DNA of 64,000 nt, taken from positions 62,001 to 126,000 of the forward strand of contig JAVXOZ010000001.1 of assembly GCA_036644995.1 (NCBI GenBank), written 5' to 3'. The notes below the pieces were generated by a model. The model was not told the origin of the DNA. It made no database searches and saw only the letters and a program-made list of their open reading frames with translations. Positions 35,929 to 45,101 of the stretch are shown in pieces (the stretch's first letter is position 1; the number at the start of each line of letters is the position of its first letter). Source of the stretch: Cryptoclostridium sp036644995. Its GTDB lineage: Bacteria > Bacillota > Dehalobacteriia > UBA7702. The translations under genes and the position numbers were made by a program.

Positions 35929-38225
35929 TATTCAGATTCCCCCACATCTTCAATTATATGATTATAAGCTAATTTTTCAAATTCACCAATGGGCATTGGT
36001 TTAGCAAAATAATAGCCTTGAATATAATCACAACCAAGTTTTTTCAACATATTAACCTGAGCCAGTTCCTCAACCCCTTCTGCTACGGTTTGCATAGAAA
36101 GTGCTTTGGACATGGAAATAACACTACCAACAATAGATTCTGTACGCAGTAAGTTTTTTTCTTCTGTGTGAAAAAATACTTTATCCAATTTTAGGGTATC
36201 AACAGGAATATTTTGGATAAGGTTTAAAGATGAATAGCCACTGCCAAAATCATCCATAGAGCAGCCAAAGCCCATACTATGAATTTTTTTGATGGTTTCC
36301 GTAAGATAGCTAACATCTTCAAATACTGCTGTTTCTGTAATTTCAAATTCTATATATTTAGGTGGTATATTATATTTAGTTTGCAAATCACAGTATCTAT
36401 CCAAAAAATCAGGATTTTTAAGGTGTAAACGTGAACAATTAACTGATATTTTAATAGGTTCAATGCCTGCATTAATCCACTTGCTAATGGTTTTACACAC
36501 AAGCTCAAAAACCCATAAATCCAAGGTGATAATAAAACCATTTTTTTCAAACATAGGGATAAATTCATCGGGGTAAATCATCCCATCCAAAGCACTTTCC
36601 CAACGCACAAGGGCTTCGGCACCACCAATTTTTTCGCTTTGGGTAAAGAATTTAGGTTGCAAATACACTTGAAATTCTTTATTTTCCAAGGCGTTTTCCA
36701 TCATATCTTCTAAATATTTTTCCCTTAAAAGATGGCGACGTAAATCCTCGTTATATATAGCGTAACGCAATTTTCCCCTAAGTTCTTTGGTGGTTTCAGT
36801 TAAAGCCAGCTTTGCTCTATCCACAATATAGGGCATACCCATTGCATTATTATCAATAACATACACACCAAATTCCATAATCAAAGGCAACCAAGCAAAG
36901 CCTCGGAGTTTAATATCATCAGCACAAGATTTATACCACTGCTCTAAACGTGGTGCCAAAAGTTTTTCATTTTTGTATTCAATTAAAACACAGAAATTAT
37001 CCGCATATAAACGCCCCATGCACTCGTTGGCATTTAAACTTGCACCTATACCATTTTCTATTCCCTGTAAAACATTATCACAGGCATCTCTGCCAAATTC
37101 TTCATTTAAAACTTTAAATTTTTCAATATTTATATACACCAGCGCATACTGAATATCCGTGGATTTTTTCAAGGTTTCATGGGCAATCTCATAAAACCGC
37201 TGAATGGTATAGCCGCCGGTAACAATATCCACATACGCAATATTTTCCAATTTACGCTTATTGCGGTAAAAGGAGATTATTAAAAATACTATCAACAGTG
37301 AAAAAGCCAAAGTAATAAAACCGCATAATATTAAAGTTACTTGTAAAAGTAATTCAGATTTGGCATTTACCACAGAAACAGGTACAAAGGTTAAAAGGGA
37401 CCATTCTTCCATATCTAAGGGGGTATATGTCATATATTCATGGGTATCATCAAGAACATATTCTATTTGCCCACTTTTGCCATTGGCTATATCAACCTGG
37501 ACATCCGCCATGGTTTTATTATCCTTAATTTGAGAATTTTTAAGAGAATTTAAAACGTTATATCCTGTTTGTGAAGCGTTTTTGGAACTGGAACGAATAA
37601 CAACAGTGCCATCCGCACGTACTATATGGGCATATCCTCTGCCTTCAAAAGCGGTCATCGCTAAAATTTTATCAAATGAACTTAGGTCATAACTTGCTGC
37701 CAATGCCAATATTTTATTGCCTTCAATTACTACGCCATTAAGGGGAATGGCAAATACAATGCAATCTTTACCATCTATAACTTGGGAAGATGACATAGAA
37801 GGTTTTCTATCCACAATAGCATTCTGTAAATATTCATCGTTATTTAAAGATACGGTTTTACCTTCATAATCAAAAGCCACACCCTTTTCATCTATTAGCA
37901 TAACTTTTTGATAATTCCAATATTTTTGTTGTTCAAGAACCACAGTTTCTAATTGACTAAAAGAAACAACATTGCTACTTTGCAAAACAGTACCAATGGT
38001 ACCCAATACCGAAAAATTATCAATAATATTTTTATTGACATTTGTGCTCATTTGGGTGGATATTTCCTGCATATAACCGCTGTTTTCCTCTTTTAAGGTA
38101 TTTTGAAGTTTGTTATAATATTGCATACATAAAATACTCATAACTAAACATATCAACACAAAAGCAATAACTGCCGTGCGATATGTTGATTTATATTCCG
38201 AGCGTATTTTACTCAGTTTAATCAT
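35928..38225 (-). CDS. dCache-GGDEF(degenerate)-EAL membrane phosphodiesterase
   Basis: 765 residues. Two membrane helices (about 17-36 and 288-312) bracket an extracellular double-Cache sensor. The GGDEF domain (about 330-490) is degenerate: the motif position reads GRLYADNF, so no cyclase activity. The EAL domain (about 510-755) is complete: EALVRW, the Asn in ISVNCSRLH, Glu in FEITETAVFED, the DDFGSGYSSL loop, the Lys in LKLDKVF, and QGYYFAKP. It should hydrolyse cyclic-di-GMP. It is translationally coupled to the solute-binding lipoprotein, whose bound ligand may be reported to the Cache domain (inference). Confidence 0.9.
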   Translation of the reverse strand: MIKLSKIRSEYKSTYRTAVIAFVLICLVMSILCMQYYNKLQNTLKEENSGYMQEISTQMSTNVNKNIIDNFSVLGTIGTVLQSSNVVSFSQLETVVLEQQKYWNYQKVMLIDEKGVAFDYEGKTVSLNNDEYLQNAIVDRKPSMSSSQVIDGKDCIVFAIPLNGVVIEGNKILALAASYDLSSFDKILAMTAFEGRGYAHIVRADGTVVIRSSSKNASQTGYNVLNSLKNSQIKDNKTMADVQVDIANGKSGQIEYVLDDTHEYMTYTPLDMEEWSLLTFVPVSVVNAKSELLLQVTLILCGFITLAFSLLIVFLIISFYRNKRKLENIAYVDIVTGGYTIQRFYEIAHETLKKSTDIQYALVYINIEKFKVLNEEFGRDACDNVLQGIENGIGASLNANECMGRLYADNFCVLIEYKNEKLLAPRLEQWYKSCADDIKLRGFAWLPLIMEFGVYVIDNNAMGMPYIVDRAKLALTETTKELRGKLRYAIYNEDLRRHLLREKYLEDMMENALENKEFQVYLQPKFFTQSEKIGGAEALVRWESALDGMIYPDEFIPMFEKNGFIITLDLWVFELVCKTISKWINAGIEPIKISVNCSRLHLKNPDFLDRYCDLQTKYNIPPKYIEFEITETAVFEDVSYLTETIKKIHSMGFGCSMDDFGSGYSSLNLIQNIPVDTLKLDKVFFHTEEKNLLRTESIVGSVISMSKALSMQTVAEGVEELAQVNMLKKLGCDYIQGYYFAKPMPIGEFEKLAYNHIIEDVGESE

Positions 38226-38408
38226 AAAGCCTCCAATTCCTTAAGCATAATTTATACAAAAAAACAATCATCATCTTTTTTTTGATAAAATATGACACAT
38301 ATTTATTTTAGCATATAAGTATCAAAATATCTATCTTTAATTTGAAAATTATTAATTTTACTACTTATTATAAAACTTAAAGTAGCATTTTTACAAAAGT
38401 GAAAATTT

Positions 38409-38541
38409 CAGATTGTCAGGCTGTTAAGAAAGCCTTAGATTCGGCAAAACTCCCTGAGCAGCGGCTGTGCAGTGTGCTTAGATGTACATAAGCAGTTGGT
38501 GGGAAGGAATTTTGCCAAATATCAGACTTTATCAACAGCCT
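38409..38541 (+). mobile_element. Structured intergenic element, copy 5, short form
   Basis: 133 bp. Same family as 2271-2431, but the 5' hairpin is missing: the sequence goes CAGATTGTC-AGGCTGTTAAG, a deletion whose ends match the short repeats GATTGTC / GATGTC in full copies. Flanks are duplicated: AGCATTTTTAC followed by AAAAGTGAAAATTT both to the left (about 38384-38408) and to the right (38543-38567). It lies between divergent genes (the EAL gene and spoIIID), so a terminator role is not required at this site. Confidence 0.85.
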
Positions 38542-38664
38542 AAGCATTTTTACAAAAGTGAAAATTTAGTTAAATGCTTTTTTATCCAATCAATTCATCT
38601 TCATAGCATAAAAATTTCATCTGCTCCATAGAATTAGTAAGAGAAGTTATCTGGGGGGCTATTT

Positions 38665-38925
38665 ATGCAGGACTATATTGAGAGGAGAGTTCTTGAGGTT
38701 AGCGATTACATCATCACATTTTCTGCCACCGTAAGACAAACTGCCTCGGTTTTTGGTGTTTCCAAAAGCACAATACATAAAGACGTAACCGAAAGGCTAC
38801 CGGAAATAAATAGAAACACAGCCCAAAAAGTAAGGCATATACTGGAGGTAAACAAAGCTGAACGCCATTTGCGAGGCGGAGAAGCTACCCGTAAAAAATA
38901 TATGGACGAACAGAGTAAGCCCTAA
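38665..38925 (+). CDS. spoIIID: Sporulation transcriptional regulator SpoIIID
   Basis: 86 residues, as usual for SpoIIID. The helix-turn-helix reads ATVRQTASVFGVSKSTIHKDVTER, and the basic C-terminal helix is LRGGEATRKKY. It is a mother-cell regulator of sigma-E-dependent genes. A GGGGGG site precedes the ATG. Single gene with its own terminator. Confidence 0.96.
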   Translation: MQDYIERRVLEVSDYIITFSATVRQTASVFGVSKSTIHKDVTERLPEINRNTAQKVRHILEVNKAERHLRGGEATRKKYMDEQSKP

Positions 38926-38955
38926 ATCAATTTGCCATAAAGTAAAATTTAAGCT

Positions 38956-38997
38956 AATAAAGGGTAGTATTTTTAAACCTTGCCCTTTATTTTTTTA
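38956..38997 (+). terminator. Terminator of spoIIID
   Basis: AATAAAGGG pairs with CCCTTTATT, followed by seven T. Confidence 0.85.
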
Positions 38998-39186
38998 TTG
39001 ACACCCGGGGATATTCAGTGTATTATATGACCTATAAAAAATATTACTGTTTTTAGTTTTAGCTTTAAGATATAGTTTTAACTATAATTATCAAAAATTT
39101 TTGCTGATTTACCATTATTTTGCCATGATAATTTTAGTTTTTATTCAACATATTTACTTTGATAACTATGATAACTTTTATTATTA

Positions 39187-39260
39187 TAGGGATAACTTTT
39201 GTTATCCCTATTTTAGTGCAATTATACCATTTTTCATGAAATACAATAACAAAAGTTATT
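39187..39260. repeat. Two related palindromes upstream of the non-Pyl mttB homologue
   Basis: TAGGGATAAC / GTTATCCCTA forms a perfect 10-bp stem around TTTT (39187-39210), followed by TTTTAG. A second palindrome, AATAAC / GTTATT around AAAA, lies at 39245-39260; it resembles the core of the first (ATAAC - 4 nt - GTTAT). Another TAACTATGATAAC lies just left. They may be operator sites of a regulator or a terminator-like hairpin. The 700-bp stretch 38926-39627 holds no credible gene. Confidence 0.65.
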
Positions 39261-39428
39261 ATTGCGTGGTTTTTCTATTTTGTTTTTAAAGTAAAAATTT
39301 TTTTATATTAAAAAAAACCAACTATTGCTCCATAGCAGTTAAACGCCGTTATTAAAAGCTATTTTTTTAGATAAAATATAATTACTTCAAAAATTTTGTC
39401 TTTTTGGCTAACCTTTTGCACTACTTTA

Positions 39429-39437
39429 TGGTATAAT
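39429..39437 (+). promoter_or_regulatory. Extended -10 promoter of the non-Pyl mttB homologue
   Basis: TGGTATAAT, an extended -10, at 39429-39437. The -35 region is poor. A transcript from here would have an untranslated leader of about 180 bases, long enough for post-transcriptional control; I see no known riboswitch in it. Confidence 0.55.
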
Positions 39438-39627
39438 AGTTAAAGGTTGTACTTGCAGTATTATATTGTCTTATTTAGAAAGCAAATAAAAAATATTATT
39501 GTATGGATTAAAATAATTAGTGGCAACTTGATTATTTTTAATTTCAAAAGGATTTACTCTTACCAGAAAGGCAAATCTTTACAATATTCTACTTTCTAAA
39601 AAAATAAAAAAAAAGGAGATATTTACC

Positions 39628-41061
39628 ATGGAACTAAATTATGTATCAGAAAAAGAAATCGTAAAAATGCATGAAGCCAGTGTAGAAATGTTAGAAAAAA
39701 CAGGCATTAAATGCACCTCGGCAAAATTTCTCAAAGTTTCAGAAGATGTTGGTTTAAGCGTAACTTACGAAAACGACGAAAAAACTCATGGCAGAATCCG
39801 TTTTACCAAAGCCCAAGTAGACAAAGCTCTGGAAACAGCTCCCAAAAAATTCTCAATTTATGGACTGGATGATAAATACGAAATCAAATGGGGTGAAAGA
39901 AAAGCCTACAACCACACTTGTGTAGGAACACCCTTTATCGCCGATATAGAAACCGGTAAAAGAAGAAATACATCTATCACAGATTTGGAAGACTATATCC
40001 GCATTGCAGATGCCCTTCCCGATACTGATATTATTTCTTGTTTAACTGCTCAAGGTATTCCCGAAAAAGCAGCAGGTGCAGTACAAACCGCTGCTCAAGT
40101 AAAAAATACCACCAAACCCTTACGTATTTGCATCCATACCGCAGATGAAACCAACGACATCGTTGATGTTTTGGCAGCCGCAGTTGGCAGCAAAGAAGAA
40201 CTTTTGAAAAAGCCCATCGCTTATTTGGAAGTATCCCCCATCAGCCCCATGGACTATGCCGCTGACCCCGCAGAATCCATTTTAGCTTGCGTGGAATCCG
40301 GATTGCCATTAGGCATTATCCCCTGCCCCATGATGGGCGCAACAGGTCCTATGACCTTAATAGGCTCTGTGGTAATGCACAATGCCGAAATACTTGCAGG
40401 TGTTGTGGTTGCTCAATTAATGAAACCCGGCTGCCCTGTAATCATGAGCCCCCGTGTAACCTTTATGGATATGAAAACAGCTATGGGTCTTTGGGCTGCT
40501 CCTGAAATGGGACTTGCCGCAGCAGCATCGGCTCAATTAGTTCGCTATTACAATATGCCCAGCACCGTTACAGGCTTCTCCTGTGCATCTAAAGTTACCG
40601 ATGCCCAAGCAGCCTTTGAATCACTTTACAACACCTTAATCCCCGCTATGGTTGGGGTTGACGTTGTTGGTGCTTCAGGTTCTTTGGATAACGTATTGGT
40701 TGCTTCCTTTGAAAAATTAGTTTTAGACAATGAAATTGCTTCATTGGTAAAAAGAGCCATCAAAGGCGAAATCGTTAATGATGACACCTGTGCAGTAACT
40801 CCTGTTGCTGATGTTGTGGACAGCGGCGAAGGCAACTTCCTGGGCCATGAACACACATTAACACATCTCCGCAGTGAATTGTGGACTCCTTTTATGTCTG
40901 ACAGAGATATCTACGAAAATTGGTCCGAAGAAAGATTGGACTTTACCCAAAGAGCAAACAGATATACCAGAGAAGTATTGGCTAATCACCATCCTGCTCC
41001 TTTAAGTGCAGAAAAAATTGCCGCTGTTGATGCAGTGGTACAAGCTGTAATTGACAGATAA
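39628..41061 (+). CDS. MttB-family methyltransferase without pyrrolysine (MtgB-like)
   Basis: 477 residues with no amber codon. Aligned by eye with the two Pyl genes, the amber position falls on Ser in TVTGFSCASKVTDAQ (where the Pyl genes read YVAGT-O-SDSK). The LIPAMVGVDVVGASGSLDN and GHEHTLTHLRSELW stretches are typical of the family. Non-Pyl members include glycine betaine (MtgB), carnitine (MtcB) and proline betaine (MtpB) methyltransferases that feed a corrinoid protein. The substrate cannot be told from sequence. AAAGGAGAT before the ATG and codon use that looks optimised suggest strong expression. Single gene between a long leader and a terminator. Confidence 0.9.
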   Translation: MELNYVSEKEIVKMHEASVEMLEKTGIKCTSAKFLKVSEDVGLSVTYENDEKTHGRIRFTKAQVDKALETAPKKFSIYGLDDKYEIKWGERKAYNHTCVGTPFIADIETGKRRNTSITDLEDYIRIADALPDTDIISCLTAQGIPEKAAGAVQTAAQVKNTTKPLRICIHTADETNDIVDVLAAAVGSKEELLKKPIAYLEVSPISPMDYAADPAESILACVESGLPLGIIPCPMMGATGPMTLIGSVVMHNAEILAGVVVAQLMKPGCPVIMSPRVTFMDMKTAMGLWAAPEMGLAAAASAQLVRYYNMPSTVTGFSCASKVTDAQAAFESLYNTLIPAMVGVDVVGASGSLDNVLVASFEKLVLDNEIASLVKRAIKGEIVNDDTCAVTPVADVVDSGEGNFLGHEHTLTHLRSELWTPFMSDRDIYENWSEERLDFTQRANRYTREVLANHHPAPLSAEKIAAVDAVVQAVIDR

Positions 41062-41103
41062 TAAGCAATTACAAAGACTATGGATTTAATTTAGCTACAA
41101 AAT

Positions 41104-41226
41104 AAAAGGCATAGGATTAAAGGCTTATAATGGGTAAACCCACCAAGCTGCAAACTTTCGGTGTACTCAAATGCACATAAAAGTTAGGAGCTTGGCTGGG
41201 TTTCATTATTAGACTATCCACAGCCT
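41104..41226 (+). repeat. Possible distant relative of the structured intergenic elements
   Basis: About 120 bp after the mttB homologue. The right end ACTATCCACAGCCTAAG resembles the family end TTTATCAACAGCCTAAG, and the apical part GGTGTACTCAAATGCACAT resembles AGTGTACCTAAATGTACAT. AAACCCACCAAGCT pairs with AGCTTGGCTGGGTTT in place of the usual inner stem. The rest is not similar. No duplicated hairpin is seen on the left. Confidence 0.55.
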
Positions 41227-41266
41227 AAGCCGTGTTTCCTTAATTTAAGGCAACACGGCTTTTTTA
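41227..41266 (+). terminator. Terminator downstream of the non-Pyl mttB homologue
   Basis: AAGCCGTGTT with AACACGGCTT, with inner CCTT / AAGG, followed by TTTTT. Confidence 0.88.
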
Positions 41267-41328
41267 ATTAGCAACACTTAAAAATTTATTATTGCTGAAT
41301 AGCCAAAAAAATCACACAGATAAAAAAA

Positions 41329-41364
41329 TTGAGCGAATTATCAAAAAACAGATAATTCGCTCAA
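41329..41364 (-). terminator. Terminator of ppdK
   Basis: A 14-bp perfect stem, TTGAGCGAATTATC with GATAATTCGCTCAA, 40 bp after the ppdK stop. A run of seven A on the plus strand (T on the minus) follows in the ppdK direction. Confidence 0.88.
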
Positions 41365-41403
41365 ATTTTAGGCGCAGTACATCGTTATACAACGCTAATA
41401 TTA

Positions 41404-44046
41404 TTATTTATTTTTAATAACCGCTTGCGCCGCTGCTAATCTGGCAATGGGCACACGATAAGGAGAGCAGGAAACAAAATCCAAACCTAATCTATGGCAA
41501 AGTTCAATGGATTCAGGGTCACCACCATGTTCGCCACAAATACCAATTAAGAAATCGGGCTTAACTTGACGGGCGGAGCTTACAGCCATTTTCATCAATT
41601 TGCCAACCCCACTTTCATCCAAGGTTACAAAGGGGCTGATGGGCAAAACCTTTTTATCTACATATTGATGCAGGAATTTACCTTCAGCATCATCACGGGA
41701 GAAACCAAAAGTGGTTTGGGTTAAATCATTGGTACCAAAGGAGAAAAATTCAGCTTCTTTTGCCAATTCATCTGCGGTTAATGCAGCACGAGGTACTTCT
41801 ATCATGGTGCCAACGGTATATTTAAAATCAATACCTGTTTCTTCTTTTACAGCGGTGGCAACACCATCTACCAAGGTTTTAAGGTTATGCAATTCGTTAA
41901 TGTGTATAACCAAGGGAATTTCCACTTCGGGGATAATTTCAAAACCTTCTTTGGTTAATTGGGCAACAGCTTCAAATACTGCTCTTGCCTGCATTGCATA
42001 GATTTCAGGATAGGTAATACCTAAACGACAACCACGATGACCAAGCATGGGGTTAAATTCCGAAAGGTCTTCAACTCTTGCCATTAAAGCTTCTTTTTCT
42101 GCAATAAGCTTAGCATCGCCATTGGTGCATTTTAAAGTGGTAATTTCCACCAATAATTCTTCTTTGGATGGTAAAAATTCATGGAGAGGAGGATCTAAAA
42201 AGCGAATAGTAACAGGAAAACCTGCCATAACTTTTAAAATACCATAAAAATCATCTCTTTGCATGGGTAAAAGTTTATCCAGTGCACTTTGACGACCTTC
42301 TAAATCTTCCGCAAGAATCATTTGCTGCACAACAGGTAATCTATCCAAAGCCATAAACATATGCTCAGTACGGGTAAGACCAATACCCTTAGCACCAAAA
42401 TCTTTGGCTTTTTGGGCATCTTCGGGAGTATCGGCATTGGCACGAACATCAAGACGCTTGACTTCATCTGCCCAACCCAAGAAAACAGTAAATTCTTCGC
42501 CCATAGCTGCGGCGGTCATGGGGATTTCCCCTTTGAAAATACGGCCTGTGGCTCCATCAATGGATATTACATCATTTTCGCCAAAAACATCGCTACCAAT
42601 GGTTAATGTTTTATGGACTGCATCTATTTTTAAAGCTTCGGCACCACACACAGCAGGGGTACCCATACCACGGGCAATAACCGCAGCGTGGCTCGTCATA
42701 CCGCCATGGCTGGTTAAGATACCTTGAGCTTCATTCATACCGTGGATATCTTCAGGTGTGGTTTCTGTACGAACCAAAACCACTTTTTTACCGGCTTTAC
42801 CCATTTCTTCTGCGGTATCTGCATCAAAAACCACAGAGCCAACAGCAGCACCGGGAGAAGCAGGCAACCCTGTGGCTATAACATCTAATTTAGCCTTGGG
42901 GTCGATGCCGGGGTGTAATAATTGATTAATTTGGAGAGGTTCCAAACGCATTAAAGCTTCTTCTTTATTAATAAGACCTTCACTAACCATGTCCACAGCG
43001 GTTTTCACAGCCGCCGCCGCAGTACGTTTACCATTTCTGGTTTGCAACATATAAAGTTTACCACGTTCAACGGTAAATTCCATATCTTGCATATCATGGT
43101 AATGTTTTTCCAATAGCTGGCTTATATCTAAAAATTCTTTATAAACAGCAGGCATATCCTTTTCTAAGCTGGCAATGGGTTCAGGTGTACGTATACCTGC
43201 CACAACATCTTCACCTTGGGCATTGATAAGGTATTCACCATAAAGACCTTCTTCACCGGTTGAGGGATTTCTGGTAAAGGCAACACCGGTACCGCAATCG
43301 TTACCCATATTACCAAATACCATACATTGTACGTTTACCGCAGTACCCAAATCATCGGGTATTTTATTTTGTTTACGATAATAGATAGCACGGGCAGAAT
43401 TCCAAGAACTAAACACGGCTTGGATAGAAAGGAGTAATTGTTTTTGAGGTTCTTGGGGAAAAGCAGAACCTGTTTCCTTTTCATAAATACCTTTAAAAAC
43501 TGCAATTAATTTTTCCAAAGCTTCAGCGGTTAATTGATGGTCAAATTTTACACCTTCATCAATTTTTATTTCAGCCAAGGCATCTTCAAAAAAGGTGCTG
43601 TCAACACCCATGGCAACGTCACCAAACATTTGAATAAAACGACGATAACAATCCATGGCAAAACGGCGATTACCGGTGGCAAGAGCCATACCTTCAACGG
43701 TGGTATCATTTAAACCCAAGTTTAAAATGGTATCCATCATACCCGGCATAGAAATTTTTGCACCTGACCGCACTGAAACTAAAAGGGGATTTTCTTTATT
43801 GCCCAATTTTTTGCCGCTGCGTTCTTCCACAACCTTTAATTTTTCAGCTAATTCTTTTTCCAAGCCTTCGGGCATCTTTTCATTTTGTCGATAGTATTCA
43901 TTACACGCCTCAGCGGTAATAGTCAACCCCGGGGGTACAGGCAAACCTATGTTGGTCATTTCTGCCAAATTGGCACCTTTGCCACCTAAAAGCCCTCTCA
44001 TCTCGCTGTTACCTTCATCAAAAAGGTAAACGTACTTCGTACTCAT
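41404..44046 (-). CDS. ppdK: Pyruvate, phosphate dikinase
   Basis: 880 residues, normal for the enzyme, which interconverts pyruvate, ATP and phosphate with PEP, AMP and diphosphate. The N-terminal ATP-grasp domain starts GGKGANLAEM. The swivelling His domain has GGMTSHAAVIARGMGTP, with the phospho-His and the regulatory Thr two residues before it. The C-terminal PEP-binding barrel ends with the catalytic Cys region IGICGEHGGDP. Its regulatory kinase/phosphatase is the next gene upstream, 11 bp away. In acetogen-like anaerobes it allows gluconeogenesis or PPi-linked glycolysis. Confidence 0.97.
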   Translation of the reverse strand: MSTKYVYLFDEGNSEMRGLLGGKGANLAEMTNIGLPVPPGLTITAEACNEYYRQNEKMPEGLEKELAEKLKVVEERSGKKLGNKENPLLVSVRSGAKISMPGMMDTILNLGLNDTTVEGMALATGNRRFAMDCYRRFIQMFGDVAMGVDSTFFEDALAEIKIDEGVKFDHQLTAEALEKLIAVFKGIYEKETGSAFPQEPQKQLLLSIQAVFSSWNSARAIYYRKQNKIPDDLGTAVNVQCMVFGNMGNDCGTGVAFTRNPSTGEEGLYGEYLINAQGEDVVAGIRTPEPIASLEKDMPAVYKEFLDISQLLEKHYHDMQDMEFTVERGKLYMLQTRNGKRTAAAAVKTAVDMVSEGLINKEEALMRLEPLQINQLLHPGIDPKAKLDVIATGLPASPGAAVGSVVFDADTAEEMGKAGKKVVLVRTETTPEDIHGMNEAQGILTSHGGMTSHAAVIARGMGTPAVCGAEALKIDAVHKTLTIGSDVFGENDVISIDGATGRIFKGEIPMTAAAMGEEFTVFLGWADEVKRLDVRANADTPEDAQKAKDFGAKGIGLTRTEHMFMALDRLPVVQQMILAEDLEGRQSALDKLLPMQRDDFYGILKVMAGFPVTIRFLDPPLHEFLPSKEELLVEITTLKCTNGDAKLIAEKEALMARVEDLSEFNPMLGHRGCRLGITYPEIYAMQARAVFEAVAQLTKEGFEIIPEVEIPLVIHINELHNLKTLVDGVATAVKEETGIDFKYTVGTMIEVPRAALTADELAKEAEFFSFGTNDLTQTTFGFSRDDAEGKFLHQYVDKKVLPISPFVTLDESGVGKLMKMAVSSARQVKPDFLIGICGEHGGDPESIELCHRLGLDFVSCSPYRVPIARLAAAQAVIKNK

Positions 44047-44057
44047 GAATAGCCTCC

Positions 44058-44873
44058 TTATTTTTGTTTGTTCTTAAAATAAATATCTAATATATTCCCC
44101 GCCGTTTCTTCAATGGCCTTGTTGGTAACATCCAGCACTCGGCACCCGATACGACGGTAAAGCTTTTTAGCAAAGTCTAATTCTTCTTGTAAACGAGAAG
44201 CATCAGCATAATTGGATTCAATTTTTTCAGCTCCCATAATTTTAAGACGCTGGGTGCGAATTTCATTTAAGTTTTTAGGATTAATAGTAAGCCCAAATAT
44301 TTTTTCCCTCGGTACTTGAAAAATCACATCGGGGATAGGAACTTCAGGCACTATGGGTAAATTTGCTGCTTTAATATTTTTATGGGCAAGGTACATACAT
44401 ACAGGAGTTTTAGAGGTTCTGGAAACGCCTAAAACCACTAAATCCGCATCTAAAAAACCTTGGGGGTCTTTACCATCGTCATATTGAACTGCAAATTCCA
44501 CCGCTGCTACCCGCCGAAAATAGCGAGCATCCAGTTTTCTTAAACCGCCAACTTCACAGCTGGGGTCTGTATTTAAAGCATCTTCAATGGAATGGATAGG
44601 AGCACCCAAAATATCCACCACTGCCACGTTGTAATCATCTGCTAATTGTTCCATGGTTAAGCGTAAGGTTTCAGAAACCAAGGTGTAAAAAATAACACCT
44701 TTGTGAACACTGGCATCTGCCACTATTTCTTTTAGCAGCACAGTATCACTGACATGGGGAAAACGCTTAAACTCAATTTGTGCTCTTACAAATTGGCTAA
44801 CTGCGGCACGGGCAACCTGTTCACCGGTTTCACCCACGGAATCGGAAATTATATAAAGCAAAAGTGGTTTCAT
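44058..44873 (-). CDS. PPDK regulatory protein (bifunctional kinase/pyrophosphorylase)
   Basis: 271 residues of the DUF299 / PSRP family. The P-loop is VVLGVSRTSKTPVCMYLA near residues 148-165. The family phosphorylates, using ADP, the regulatory Thr of PPDK or PEP synthase and removes it with phosphate. Immediate adjacency to ppdK fixes the target. AAAAGGAG before the ATG. Confidence 0.93.
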   Translation of the reverse strand: MKPLLLYIISDSVGETGEQVARAAVSQFVRAQIEFKRFPHVSDTVLLKEIVADASVHKGVIFYTLVSETLRLTMEQLADDYNVAVVDILGAPIHSIEDALNTDPSCEVGGLRKLDARYFRRVAAVEFAVQYDDGKDPQGFLDADLVVLGVSRTSKTPVCMYLAHKNIKAANLPIVPEVPIPDVIFQVPREKIFGLTINPKNLNEIRTQRLKIMGAEKIESNYADASRLQEELDFAKKLYRRIGCRVLDVTNKAIEETAGNILDIYFKNKQK

Positions 44874-44929
44874 AAAGCTCCTTTTCCACTAAAAAAATAT
44901 TATCACCCAATAAAGTGTAAAAGCAAATT

Positions 44930-44983
44930 GAAAAGGGCAGCCTCAAACAGTGCCTTAATGACACCTAAGAGTCTGACCTTTTC
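44930..44983 (-). promoter_or_regulatory. Candidate structured leader of the PPDK operon
   Basis: On the minus strand GAAAAGG-CAG pairs with CTG-CCTTTTC, enclosing GTGTC / GGCAC. A -10-like TATACT lies just upstream at 44997-45002 (minus), without a good -35. The hairpin ends about 57 bp before the regulatory gene and is followed by CAATTTGCTTTT, so it could attenuate transcription. Single-sequence evidence only. Confidence 0.4.
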
Positions 44984-45101
44984 AGTTTTTTGTAATAGTA
45001 TACTTCAGATCAGAGACCTTTAGCGATAACCTAATTACATTATTATATATAAGTTCCCTACTGTCAAGAGAAAATTCCGCTATTTTTCGAGGTAATTTCC
45101 A

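Noticed and set aside
39101..39289. 62-residue frame upstream of the non-Pyl mttB homologue
   Set aside because: Tyr- and Phe-rich low-complexity sequence containing the palindromes, with no ribosome binding site.
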